NCBI RefSeq assembly: GCF_020520425.1
Contig: NC_079487.1
Span: 50,196,719-50,260,718, forward strand
Source: Spinacia oleracea
Taxonomy: Eukaryota > Streptophyta > Magnoliopsida > Caryophyllales > Amaranthaceae
DNA length: 64,000 nucleotides
Direction: 5' to 3'
Made by a program: the position numbers and the translations under genes. A model generated the notes under the pieces. That model ran no database searches, had not been told where the DNA came from, and was given only the letters and a program-made list of their open reading frames with translations. Shown here in pieces: positions 33,247 to 44,964 of this stretch (positions within the stretch are counted from its first letter, which is position 1; each line of letters starts with the position of its first letter).

Positions 33247-34021
33247 TACTTAGAACATTGTATTGCTATGAACTTTTTTTTGCGTGTTTTTTAAAGAAAA
33301 CTTTTTTTATAAAAAATCCTTAATTTCAATGGGAAATTAACTAAATAGATATCTACATTTAATATACAAAGATAATGAAAAAGTAATCCATTATAAGTTG
33401 GCGGAATCAAGATGATTTTTTCACTCCTTAGGCCTAGGTACCAAATCTAATGTATGTGCATTAATTAAAGCAACATATTTATTTTGCATCGCCACATTCC
33501 AATTTTGATCAGTCAAGGCTAACGTGTCATTTTTGGGAATGAGTCGACGAGTTAGAGTGTGTCTAGTAGGTAGGATGGTCAAACCTTACTTAGTATTGGG
33601 TTTCAAATTTCCATGATGGGAGCGGGTGACACGAAGGGATGATGGAGGTGGTCGGGTTTGGCCGAATGGCCGGGTGGTGAGCCACGTATGGGGATGGGGG
33701 GTACCATAATTGGGTGGGGCATGGACTGCGATTTGGTATGTGAAAGCTAAGGGATTGTGTTGATTGGTTGGTTTCCGTCCACATGGGAAAGGGGAGAAGA
33801 TGACTAGGCTTAAGCCGTAGGAGTAGGGGCATCAAGCTGGGTCGTGGTGTTGGATTCTTAACTAGAACCAGTGCAGGCCACGGGTGGGCTGTGGCGGATT
33901 TCTCAATCCCACGGCCCACGTGTGATCTACTCTGCCTTGCTTCATATTGAAGAGTAAGGGGAGTTGTTACAGGTTTCTAGAACGAGATTGGTTGTGTAGA
34001 TGGGCTAGCTCTAGTCCGGGA
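33247..34021. other. Unassigned DNA, possibly part of the decayed copia
   Basis: No supported gene. 33590-33919 is open on the minus strand (109 codons, Pro- and Ser-rich). It lies where a copia would continue after protease, but I cannot match it to a domain. Confidence 0.3.
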
Positions 34022-35563
34022 ATGTAGCCATAACTCATATTCGGAATGTGATGAACATTGCCAGCAAATTGGTAATTAAATTAAACAAGGGCATGAAATT
34101 GTTGGTCATATGTGATGCCGCACATGAATCCATGTACCACGTCTGGTGCTGCGGTAATGCCCTCGTCGCAAAGGAATTGACCAACTTGTCATTTTTAAAT
34201 TTATGGATCAAAAAAAAGTTCCTGATGATCTAAGGTGCAAGGAGTACATCAAGAAGTGCGAGGGGTGGTATGGGGTGGAGAAGAGTGGTGTGACCATAAC
34301 CTGTAATCGGAATGTGATGACCATTGCCAACTAATTGGTACTTAAATTAAACAAGGGCATGAACGTACATGAATTGTTGGTCATATGTGATGTCGCACCC
34401 GAATCCATGTACCATGACTGGTCTTGCGGTGATATCCTCGTTGCAAAGGAATTGACCAACTTGGTAGGGATCATAAGTGGTCCATATTCGAATTGTTGAT
34501 ATGTGGGATATTCCTAATAAGCCTGTTGGGAATATGGTGGTGCACTCACATGTGGGCTAGGCCCAAGGAGATAATTTGCAGCATGCCTTGGTTGTTAGTG
34601 TTGGAAAATTTGTTGTTGTGTAGGTGTAGGAAGCCTAGTTTGTTTACAATTTTTTTTTTGGGCCCATGGTGTGGGGTTGGGCCAAGGTTAATGTCCAGGA
34701 ACAATAGAAGATGAAGTAGGTTGTTGGTTATGTTACCCACGACCACGGCCTTTGGCCTTGCCATGCCTACCAGGACACTGAACTTTGTCCACGTCCGCTG
34801 ATGCCTCCACCGTTGAGCTGGTAGTGCTGGTGTTGTTGAGGTGACGTCGTTGATGGATGGCGTGACGGAGGTGGTTGTTGCACCACAAAAGAGGTATGAT
34901 ATGCACCTTGGTCACTCAAACGAAGATCCCCTTCGAGTTCTAAACGGGAACGACATCTCCGAATATGAAAAGTGGGTCAGTTTGTTGGATCAATGTAGCA
35001 CACAATATCATAACATGTACCACCGATCCTTCAACAAGACGTAAGACCAATTTTGTTTCTGGCATAGGGTGATCAATGTTAGCCAATTGATCAAGCAAGT
35101 TTTTTAATTTCAAGCAATAAGAGCCAAAGTTAGAAAGATTATAAAAGTTAAGAGAATTAAATGATTTTCCAAATTAGCTCAGGTTTTTTGTTATTTTGAA
35201 AAATCGCCTTGAGTTTTTCCCATATATGTTGAATCGATGTTCCTCTGCAAAGAATCGTCTGAATGAGATATGTAGAAATTGTCCCAAAAATCCAAACTTT
35301 CACAACTGAATCAAGTTGCTTCCACATACGGCCAGAGATTTCCTTAAGACGAGGAGATTTTGGATCTATGTGATCCAGAATAGTAAAAGCATGGACACGA
35401 CATTCAAACAGTTCAACCTAGTTCGAGTATTGAACATTTTTCTGGTCAAGAATGAAAGGGATGACAATCTTGATATTATTGGCAGAGATGGCGAAATAAT
35501 AATCACTCAAAGTAGGGGATGAGATCGGACGTCGTCGTTCTTGATAATGTCGTGGTTACCCAT
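34022..35563 (-). pseudogene. Decayed copia gag-protease
   Basis: The minus strand starts MGNHDIIKND at 35563 and continues into a gag-like stretch (RLKEISGRMWKQLDS, then LIQTILCRGTSIQHIWEKL) resembling the UBN2 gag of RE1-type copia elements. A glycine-rich, RG-containing stretch follows at 34740-34900. The protease active-site region appears twice: 34300-34466 retains WYMDSGATSHMTNN, and 34022-34215 has WYMDSCAASHMTNN, with the key Gly changed to Cys. Frameshifts and stops are present. It is a different family from the 10-kb copia. Confidence 0.65.
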
Positions 35564-35841
35564 AATAGTGATACAACTATTTGTTGAGTAATGAAACTAA
35601 AATTACTAAAATTAAAGAGGAAGGAATAACTTAATCTACATGTTTATGGAAGATATGAAAATCGGGTACGCAATAGTGTTCAGAAAAGAAAGAACGGGAC
35701 GGAAGACTTATGGGATGGTCGTACCACTTTTTTTGGATCGGTGAAATTAAAAACTAAATTTTTTGTAGAGGCTACATCTAAAATCTAAACTATGATATCA
35801 TGATAGATTCAGTGAAACTGTTTAATTAAAGTGTTTACTAT

Positions 35842-36076
35842 CGGCAACTTTTGTGTAAGACCGCCTTACCAGAAAGACCACTTTGATTGTTTAAATAATT
35901 GGTTCAATTGTTTAACTAATTAGTTCTAGTGCTTAACTAATTAATTTCATTGTTTAACTAATGGTTTATAATACTTAACTAATTAGTTTCAGTGCTTAAC
36001 TAATTGATTTAATTGCTTATCTTATATGACAATAAGGCGGTCTTTCATGTAAGCCCGCCTTATATAAAAGTTTGTA
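35842..36076. mobile_element. MITE with internal 22-bp repeats, copy B
   Basis: It starts CGGCAACTTTTGTGTAAGAC and ends AAAAGTTTGTA, flanked by the perfect 9-bp duplication GTTTACTAT (35833-35841 and 36077-36085). The interior repeats TTTAACTAATTAGTT units. It is an inverted, shorter relative of 27390-27703. Confidence 0.85.
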
Positions 36077-36201
36077 GTTTACTATTGATGAATATTGATA
36101 ATGCTTATAATATTATTAGTCCTAACTGTGTTAGAAAACATGACATCATAACATCATAAGGATTCTTATTACACTAAAAATATATTCTATTAGTATGGTA
36201 T

Positions 36202-36527
36202 CACAAATTCTTATTTACAATGGGTGTACAATAAATATTGTACATCGGAGTAAAAGTTAACTCAAAATGCTTAAAAGTTAAGCTTATATATGTAAAAGTT
36301 ATCTTTTTTTAAGTGATAAATTTTTTCATTTTAGTAAAACTTATTTCTTCAAAATCACTAATAATGTATAAAATTAATCATTTAACCCTTTAAAATATTT
36401 ATCAATCAATTTTTTTTACTAATATAAAAGTTAATAAAAAATAGGTTAAAGTTATAAAAAAAAAGGGTTAAAGTTATCTTGGTGTACAATAAATTTATTG
36501 TACAGCTTATGCGCACAAGACCTTTTG
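36202..36527. mobile_element. Mutator-type MITE, palindrome family, copy 2
   Basis: 326 bp, starting CACAAATTCTTATTTACA and ending GCGCACAAGACCTTTTG. It is flanked by GTATGGTAT and GTATTGTAT (one mismatch). The subterminal palindrome TGTACAATAAATTTATTGTACA-type block is present near the right end. The orientation is opposite to copy 1. Confidence 0.85.
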
Positions 36528-37184
36528 GTATTGTATCAGTTAACATTCTTAATCATTGATTAGTCGTCACCTTTGTCCACAAGATTGTCATTTAGTCCTT
36601 AGGGATCATGCTATTTTATGTTGAAAAACAAATCTTAATAATAAATCTACTAATAAAATACATATACCAATGATTTAGCTACCCATTAACCAAGAATTAT
36701 TAGTCAATAGAGTGTAATTTAATATTAAGCATAACACGCAAGATTTAGGACTCGGCAAACGCTCCTTGCGAATTTTTCGTTAAAAAAAAGATTGATTAAG
36801 GATCAACCAAATAAAGAAGATTGATTAAGACCCTGTTTGGCCAAGCTCCTAGAGCAGCTTCTACGAGTGAGAAGTAGAAACTTGGCCAAACAAGGATTTT
36901 TGTGTTGTAGAAAACAGCTTCCTAGAAGCCCAAACTAGCTTCTATGGGCTTGAGAAACAGAAGCTCCAAAAGGAGGCTTCTGATTTTAGTTTCTCGGGGA
37001 GCTATTCCCCTCATTTAATGAGAGTATATTTTTGACAGCCTTGCCCCTCTGAATAGAAAAAATGACCTATTGTCCCTCATATAATAAATAAATCAAGTTC
37101 ATTATTTCTCTCTCATCTTTACTGTCTCTCCTACTTCCCTCAACTCACAACTGTCTCTCCTACTTCCCTCATTATTTCTGATCG

Positions 37185-38260
37185 ATGCATCCCGGAGAAC
37201 GCAGACCACCTACATCGTCGATGAATACTCCACCCGTTCGTCCACCCACGAAATCTACGACGAGCAACACAGCTAATAAGGTGAATTTAATTATTTATAC
37301 AAATCTGTTTCCCCAATTAATTTGTTAGGTGTAGAACCCTAATTTCTGTAATTTTGGTTGAATAGGGGAAATCGAAGATGCATCCATCTACTATTCCTTC
37401 TCCTCCTTCAAATCAGGTGAGTTTAATTAAAAAAAAATAGATTAGTTTTGTTTATCCTACTTTCCTCTCCAATCTCTGACCCATTAACTTTTTGATTCAA
37501 ACAAGTCGGCGTCGGCACTAGGCCGTGATTGTTATATTAATTCCTTAATGCTAGTGTGTGGTTGTGTTCTGAAACAATTTGTTTTATCTACTTTGATTTG
37601 GGCCAGTTGCTCAATGTCTAGAACTCCTAAATTTAAAGACCCTGTTCTACAAATTAAGCAAATTTTGATAAGAATAAGTTTTATATAAGTTAGTTTACAG
37701 ATGTTAAGATAAATGAAATGATTAAAAAAGTTTAAACACTTGACTAAAATCATGTAAAAAATAAATTTGCAAGAGGAAATATAAGTTGCTGCTTGGTTTT
37801 GATAATGCAAAGTACTATCATCAAGAAGAACCGGCTGGGTTTTGATAAGTACTATATTTTGATAATGCTACATCCTACTAAGAATTATTTTGGTAATGCA
37901 AAGTACTATCATCAAAGTATTATAGAATATATGATGATCATTAAGTTACAATTTGTTAAACCACTTTCTAACTAACACATCCTAATTATTTATTACTTCC
38001 CTTGAATAAATTGTTTGCCAAATTTTGACTCAACCAAACATAGAACAGAGAGGCAATTCAAAATATTTGTATACTGAATTTTTTATTAGAGAGGCAATTC
38101 AAAATATTTGTATACTGAATTTTTTATTACTTTCATAGATTATTTTTTATCCTATGTTAGTTGTTTATTTGTTATATTTTTCAATCTAATCTTATGGAGT
38201 TAGATGAATGAGCAAAAAGTGAAGAGATCAAAAGCGACGTGGGATGATGAATCAACTTGA
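37185..38260 (+). pseudogene. Remnant of Harbinger SANT/Myb-like gene (ORF1)
   Basis: Three exon-like pieces join in frame with GT/AG borders: 37185-37280 (MHPGERRPP...), 37366-37416 (GKSKMHPST...), and 38204-38260, ending KRSKATWDDEST then stop. In intact plant Harbingers, KATWDDEST-type residues open the SANT/Myb-like domain of the DNA-binding partner of the transposase. Here the domain is missing and the transposase frame follows at once. The inference is an internal deletion joining ORF1 to ORF2 near 38255. Confidence 0.55.
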
Positions 38261-39468
38261 TAAAACAACCCCCTAGAATTTCATTGTGTTCTGGATGGCA
38301 ATGGGTACAAGAAGTGCTTTCAACTCCAGGTGAGAGTTATAGGATGTTTAGAATGGAGTCTGATGTGTTCTGTAGTCTTGCTAAATTGTTGAAAGACGAT
38401 TATGGTTTGAAGTCTACTAGGACCATGTGTTCTGAAGAATCACTTGCAATGTTTATATATTTATGTGCTCAGTTTCAATCAAACCGTAATCTGCAAAATA
38501 GGTTTAAACATTCGGGGGAAACAATCAGTAGAAAAATGAATGAAGTTCTTAAAGCTATGACTAAATTTTCTAGAGATATTGTGAGAGCTTCTGATCCATA
38601 TTTTAGGGAGGTCTCGGTCAAAATACGAGGTAACTATAAGTATTGGCCACATTTCAAGGATTGTATTGGTGCCATTGATGGGACTCACATCCCATGTGTT
38701 GTTCCGGAAGAAGATAGAATTCCTTACATAGGGCGTAAAGGGCACCCAACTCAAAATATTCTGGCAATTTGTGACTTTGACATGTTGTTTACATACTTTG
38801 TTGTTGGGTGGCCTGGATCCGTTCATGACAATCGTGTTTTAAAGAATGCAATGGATAATCCAAAGAAGGCGTTCCCTCATCCACCAGAAGGTAAACTTTT
38901 GTGTATTTTATGACAATTAATATTATTACGTACTGTATATTATGTAATATCTCATTTTTGCAATGTAGGTAAATATTATGTTGTTGATGCGGGTTATCCT
39001 AATATGAAAGGATTTTTGGCTCCGTTTAAAGGCCAACGATATCATATTCCTGATTATCGCCGTTCAACTCAACCTCCAACCGGTTATTACGAAGTCTATA
39101 ATTATAAACACTCTTCATTAAGGAATGTGATTGAGCGAACATTTGGAGTATGGAAAAGTAGATGGAGGATACTATCCATGATGCCAAATTTTCCACTAGA
39201 AACACAAAACAAGATTGTTGCTGCAACTATGGCTATGCACAACTACATTAGAAGACATGCACTTGAAGATTTGGAATTCGACAAATGCGATGCGGACCCA
39301 AATTATATTCCTGTGGTGGAAGAAGATGCTCAAGATATTGGTGGTGGTTCTTCGAGTACTTTACGAGAAGATCACGATGGCTCAATGGATGATGATAGCA
39401 TGGAGTCTGTCCGGCACAACATTGCATCTTCTATGTTGAAACAAGATTTGCAAGAGCAATGTGTATAA
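38257..39468 (+). pseudogene. PIF/Harbinger transposase (DDE_Tnp_4), N-terminus lost
   Basis: Two exons, up to 38890 and from 38969, are joined by a 78-bp intron with GT/AG borders. The product has the DDE domain: first Asp in GAIDGTHIP, second Asp in GWPGSVHDNRV, Glu in NVIERTFGVWK, and the helix-turn-helix-like KHSGETISRKMNEVL upstream. The C-terminus is acidic and ends at 39468. The catalytic residues are present. However, the open frame begins after a stop with TTG, not ATG; the first in-frame Met is near 38342, so roughly the first 50 residues of the family are missing. I therefore call it a truncated gene. Intact relatives cut and paste at TWA targets. Confidence 0.85.
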
Positions 39469-39569
39469 AAGGTTATTACTAGTTGTGTATTAAACATATT
39501 ATATTAACTTAAAATAGTTTGGTGGAAATTGGTTTAAATTAAAAAAAATACCCGAGCTATCTTTTCTCA

Positions 39570-39570
<1 letters not shown>

Positions 39571-39655
<85 letters not shown>
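39571..39655. repeat. (AT)n microsatellite
   Basis: About 42 uninterrupted AT units downstream of the transposase stop, inside the Harbinger element. Confidence 0.98.
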
Positions 39656-39659
<4 letters not shown>

Positions 39660-40149
39660 GGAGTAGTACTTTTATTAAATATGTCGTTGGAATAAATTTT
39701 GGTTTAACAAAATAATTAATGCATAATAAGGATAATATTTTTTTTAGGTAAAAGTTAACATGGAAATTATTTATAATAGTATGATTTAGAATCAACAATA
39801 ACATCTTTTAAGAATTAGTTAATAATAGACAAGAAGTTATAACAAAAGCAATGGGCCAAACAATGTAAAAGTGTTTCTGTTTCTAAGAAGTGCTTCTTAA
39901 ACTGTGTGGCCAAACACCTTCACGGTTTCTCTAGAAACAGTTTCTAGAAAACTACTTTTAGGAAACAGAAACTGTTTCCTAGAAGCTTGGCCAAACAGGC
40001 TAAGGATCAACCATTCGTAGGAGCCAAACAAATTAAGACAAAAATTGGCTCCCTAAAAATAAACGTATAATATAAGATGGCCCTACTTTAGTTAACAGTT
40101 GTCACACGAGTACATGACTCCTTAGCGGTGTCCGATGTCATTTCTTTAA

Positions 40150-40472
40150 CACACCTATTTATGTAAAGATGGTGTACAATAAATATTTTAAATCAGAGTA
40201 AAATTAAGACAAAATATTTTAAATTTCCCGGATATAATGTCAAAATGATATGTGTTTTAATGATAAAATTTTTCGTTTTAATAAAAAGTATTTCCTTGAA
40301 AATAATTAGAATGTATAGAAGTAACTATATAACCCTCTAAAAATTTTATCCATCAAAAAAGAATTATAATATAAAAGTTAATGAAAACATGTTAAATGTT
40401 ACCGAATTTGAGTAAAAGTTACTCTAATGTACAATGAATTTATTGTACACGTACTGTCTGCAAGATCTTGTG
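40150..40472. mobile_element. Mutator-type MITE, palindrome family, copy 3
   Basis: 323 bp, starting CACACCTATTTATG and ending TGCAAGATCTTGTG, flanked by the perfect 9-bp duplication TTTCTTTAA (40141-40149 and 40473-40481). It has the same subterminal TACAATAAA / TTTATTGTACA blocks as the other two copies. Confidence 0.88.
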
Positions 40473-40650
40473 TTTCTTTAATCAAATCAATATTACCATG
40501 TTAATGAACATCCCCTAATGATATACACAATTTTTAGGGATGTAAATATGTATTTAATGTACTATTCATAATTTGAATTAGGCCCTGTTTAGTTCACCTT
40601 ATTTCAAGACATTATTCCTTATTTCATATCAGATTGACCAAATCAGGTTA

Positions 40651-40654
40651 GATG

Positions 40655-40720
<66 letters not shown>
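40651..40720. repeat. (ATT)n microsatellite
   Basis: About 23 ATT units. The sequence just left (40582-40610, GGCCCTGTTTAGTTCACC) resembles one end of a Harbinger/Tourist-type MITE, but no partner end is seen. Confidence 0.95.
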
Positions 40721-40746
40721 GGTATTTTTACTATTATTTTATTAAT

Positions 40747-41899
40747 AGGAAAATTTGTAATTATTAATCCAATCTTTGCCCGATTTTCTTTAATTAAGCC
40801 TACCTATGCGATATTTCTAAATAATCCAACCTTTATGACCCAACTACTATTATTAAGCCTAACAAGTTACTAACCTGCTATAGGCGGTATTCACCCTTAC
40901 GTGGCATATAACAATTATAATTTTTTTTAATTTTTTTCCCCCTTATTTTCTTTAATTGCTATTTTAATTTTCGTTCCTCTCTCCTCTGCGATTTTCTGCT
41001 TCATCTCTGCACTCCTCTCCATTATTTCTCTTCTACCTCTTCTCCACGATTATCGATCCCTCATACGGTCATACCTCTCCGTTCGAAGTTCATCAAAAAT
41101 AATCAGAAATTGCTATGGCTCGGGTAAAGCAATTGCCTGTTGGATCTGGATCTTCTTCAAATTCAAGGTTTTTTTTTTCTTTCTAAATTTTCAACAAGAC
41201 CACAATAACCAACATCCCACAACATAAAAAAAACTATATTATTGCAACAGCTCGGGTTTTTACGAACTGACCATCAAGGAAGCCCAAAATTCAAAATTTA
41301 CCAAAAAAAGGAACAAAAACGCTAAGGTTCGTAACTTCACCTTCAATTGTACGATTTTGGAGACGAAATTTGAATGCGCGTGGATGAAGTCACCTATTTC
41401 CACAAGAAAATCGTTGATGATGTCATGAACCAGTACAATTGTGGTTGAAGCAGCAGTAATGGAGGAGAGAAGAATTGAAAAACAGTACAGAGAAGAGAAG
41501 GGTTAAGGGTTTTTTGAAAAAAAAAAATGAAATCCTTGTTTAGGTGGCAAGTGATGATGACGTGTCTAATATTTTAGGAGGGAAACCAACTTTAGGTTGT
41601 CAACGTTTTTAACGTTGACTTTGTAGCAGGTAACCGGTAATCTAGGCTTAATAATAGTAGTTGGGTCATAAAGGTTGGATTATTTAGAAATATCGCATAG
41701 GTAGGCTTAATTAAAGAAAATCGGGCAAAGGTTGGATTAATAATTACAAATTTTCCTTGACTTTGTAGCAGGTAACCGGTCATCCAGGCTTAATAATAGT
41801 AGTTGGGTCATAAAGGTTGGATTATTTAGAAATATCGCATAGGTAGGCTTAATTGAAGAAAACCGGGCAAAGGTTGGATTAATAATTACAAATTTTCCT
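40747..41899. mobile_element. Foldback/TIR element with duplicated right arm (1.15 kb)
   Basis: The left arm starts AGGAAAATTTGTAATTATTA, and the right end is its inverse, flanked by TATTAAT (40740-40746 and 41900-41906). The inverted arms are about 140 bp and share family motifs with 2289-2659 (CGATTTTCTTTAATTAAGCC). The right arm is present twice in tandem (about 41616-41756 and 41757-41899). The centre (40920-41600) is unique, with a pyrimidine-rich stretch and short open frames, none recognised. Confidence 0.82.
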
Positions 41900-41999
41900 T
41901 ATTAATATTGTTTTTTTAATAATTTTTTTTGTTGTCGGTGTAGTTGTGATCTATTGTTTAAGGCATAAGAAAAAACATTAACAAAATATTCAAATTCAT

Positions 42000-42765
42000 A
42001 AATCAAAAGCAATAGCTCATAACTGATCTATCCTGATCATGTCCATATCATAAACCACATTTCCAAATCAAAATCAATTTGTCCTGATCATGTCCAGATC
42101 AGAACCCACATTTTCAAATCAAAATCAATTTGTACAAATCCATGATCAGAATTGATCTGTCAAGATCATGTCCAACTCAGAACCGATCTGTCAGATCATG
42201 TCCAGATCAAAACCGATCTGTATGGATCATGTCCAGATTACCATCGACCTTTCTAGATCAGACAGATCTGGACAGATCATGTCGAGATAAAAAATGATAT
42301 GTCTAACCAATCTGTCCAAATCACGTCCAGATCAAAACCCATATATTCAGATAAAAAACAATCTTTCCTAATCATGTCTAGATCGGACTTGATATGTCCA
42401 GATTAGACACATATGTCCAGATCAAAACCGGTATGTTCTGGTATTTAGATCATGTTCATATTAGAACCGATCTTTCTATATCAAGTCCAAATCAGAAACA
42501 TATTTCCAAATCAAAATTGATCCGTCGAGATCATATGCAGATCAGAACCCATCTTTAAAAAAAAAATTGACCTATCGAGATCATGTCTAAATCAGAAGCG
42601 ATCTGCAGAAATCATGTATGGCTCATAACCGAACTATCCAAATCATGTCCAGTTCAGAACCCGTATGTTTAAACGATCTGTCCAGATCATATCCAGATTA
42701 TAACCCAAATGTTCAGATCCAAACCAATATGTCTAGATCATGTCAAGAACAGAACCTGTAGGGGT
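42000..42765. repeat. Degenerate GATC-rich minisatellite
   Basis: Units of about 30-35 bp built on CAGATCATGTCCAGATCAGA and AACCGATCTGTC repeat some 20-25 times with heavy divergence. There is no reading frame. GATC occurs unusually often. Confidence 0.75.
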
Positions 42766-43740
42766 TTCTTTTCAACGCCCCTACCCCACGAGGCCTCGTC
42801 GTCGTAGGACGTCTTTTCGAGGGACAAATTTGACTAAGGAAATGTAGGGTTTGAGTTGCTAAATAATCAATGGTTCAACGAATGGGCCAAAGTAGAGAGT
42901 CGACACTGGATCTTTATGGGAGACCCATAAACCTTTATGCAAAATTTGAATGGGGAGTTTAGAGACGAATAGATTAGAGACATATCCATATAAAGGCTCC
43001 TATAAAATTCAAAGAGAACTTGACTCTAAAATAGTCATGAACCAAAGATGTATATGGGGACAAGTTTATGAGTCAATATTGTATAGACCCGCCCACTTTC
43101 TGTCTATACTTTTATTCGCACTATTATTGGGTAACGCATCAACTAAGCCTACAAATATTAATTAGGATACACAATTAAAGAACTAAATTGCTTCATTTAA
43201 TTATGTAACTAATTAAGGTGACCGGTTGATTTAGAATTCAATTAATAACCTATAAACCAATTAAGAATTATCTTTTTTTAGTGTGAATGAAAATAATAGG
43301 TCTTAGTTAGCAATTAAAAGGGTGACTATTCACAATTAAAATGATGCAAAATATGAAATATGACATGCTTAAATGAATTAATAAAAACATCCACCAAACG
43401 AAGGTTAGTACATAATTATAGACACCTAATTTGTATCTCCCCTTAGGGTCGATGACTATACTAATCGACCTAACTTTAAGTTGAAGCAATTCTGAGCGGA
43501 AGCACCAATTGCAAGGTACAATGAGCTTATTCAAATTCAAACATTCAATTCAATATTTTAAAAATCCAATCCCCGAGTACGTTCTAATTAATCCTGAATC
43601 TTGGTTTAAAGTCCAATTCCAACACAATTTCAAAATCCAAGTATAATCTTGCAAAGCGGATGCCATGATCAGTCCCCGGGGTACGTTTTCGCTCAAAATC
43701 ATATAAGGAAAAGCCTTTTCAGACGCCAGACCCACAAAAT
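42766..43740. other. Unassigned, probable LTR-element debris
   Basis: No gene is supported. The left edge carries TTTTCAACGCCCCTACCCC, similar to a motif in the gypsy-like LTR at 56969. A duplicated block (AAAATCATATAAGGAAAA with CCTTTTCAGACG) lies at 43695-43762. Around 43413, ATAGACACCTAATTTGTATC resembles the start of a gypsy LTR. Confidence 0.35.
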
Positions 43741-43762
43741 CATATAAGGAAAAACCTTTTCA

Positions 43763-44950
43763 GACGTCGCAACAAGCAAGCTGCTTGTCATCGCTGGGCG
43801 CAGCGCTCGTCGCACGTTGCAACAAGCACGCTGCACGCCATCGCTGGGCGCATCGCTTGTCGCACGCACAATAGCGCTCGCTGCGCGCGAGCGATCGATG
43901 CTGGGCGTAGCACTCGTGGCACGCGAGCTTGCGCTCGCTGCGCGCGAGGCTCCGCACGCTTGCGCGAGGCAGTGCGCGCTGTGGCGCAGCTCGCTTGCTG
44001 CCCACACGCGACTGCTCGTGCCTTGATCTCGCCCTCGCCCATTCGCCCATTGCACACAGCCCACGACACAAGGCAGGGCTGCTGCCTTGTGCTCGTGCAC
44101 CATAGCCTTGCTCATTGCATTCGTACTGCATGGGCGACGAGCTCCCTTGCTCGTCGTCACATGCCCCGCACTATACAACACCCCTTAAGGGTAACACGTA
44201 GCGTCCATTGCTTTGTGCGTGCAAGTTATATGACCGAATCGCATAAAAAAATTTAAAATTTATATTCAAAATTAATGACAAATTAATAAATAATTTTAAT
44301 TTCATAATTTTAGGGCGAAAAATCGAAAATTTATTATTTAATTGATTTCCGATTAACATGGATTCAAGTCTAGGTCATAAAAATTTAAAATTTAACATAA
44401 ATTTACAATTTTTATGGTGGTTTTTAATCATAGGTATCTAATTAAATTATAACTAATTATGAAAATCAAATTAATTCTAAATTATTCCAATTTTCAACAA
44501 ATTAATCATAATTACAAATTAGATTGCATAATTAACAAGGCTAGGCATTCAAACTTGTTAAAAATATACAGTAGGTCAATCAAAAATTCAAGATTTATCA
44601 ACAAGAATCGCAAATATTTAATTTAACATCTTAAATTTACGAAATTTTGCATTCGAAAAACTAAAACCTCCGAAAAGTCATAGTTAGGCTTCGAATTTGA
44701 GAATTCTGGGTTCGGCCGAAAAATACTCTTTTTGTCAAAATTTTAGAATGCCTTACATGCGGAATTGACACAAAAATCACTCGATTTGGATGAGTAACGA
44801 AGAAACTGCCGAAAAAACTGCGTACGTATAATTAAATAAACGCAATTTGCAATTAATTAACAATTACGAAAATTAATCACCCCTTTTAATTCTTGCAAAT
44901 TTGTAATATTTAACCATGTTCATGCAATTTAGATTATGAAAATAATAAGA
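43763..44950 (-). other. Leader of a truncated copia (third copy of family)
   Basis: This matches the outer leader of the young copia (15850-16861) from the GC-rich block down to the primer site. The element's coding part is missing: similarity stops at about 43763. Minus-strand frames through the GC-rich part remain open, as in the young copia. Confidence 0.8.
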
Positions 44951-44964
44951 GGCTCGTGATACCA
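44951..44964 (-). promoter_or_regulatory. Primer binding site of truncated copia
   Basis: TGGTATCACGAGCC on the minus strand, one base from the LTR, the same as in the young element. Confidence 0.85.

Larger units (their letters stand above)
36829..40000 (+). mobile_element. Defective PIF/Harbinger transposon (3.2 kb)
   Basis: The termini GACCCTGTTTGGCCAAGCT and (reversed) GCCTGTTTGGCCAAGCT are flanked by the 3-bp duplication TAA (36826-36828 and 40001-40003), as expected for PIF/Harbinger. Subterminal regions carry further inverted copies of the TTGGCCAAAC motif. It contains a transposase gene (38257-39468) and upstream exons of a second, SANT/Myb-like gene that is cut short. Within it lie a 41-bp tandem repeat (38047-38129) and a long (AT)n tract (39571-39655). 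Confidence 0.87.

Noticed and set aside
33590..33919. 109-codon Pro-rich minus-strand frame
   Set aside because: No domain and no start context; probably debris of the adjacent decayed copia.
39499..39804. 101-codon minus-strand frame
   Set aside because: Mostly the (AT)n tract read as Ile-Tyr repeats.
43307..43540. 77-codon minus-strand frame as a membrane protein
   Set aside because: AT-rich chance frame with no similarity; next to LTR-like debris.
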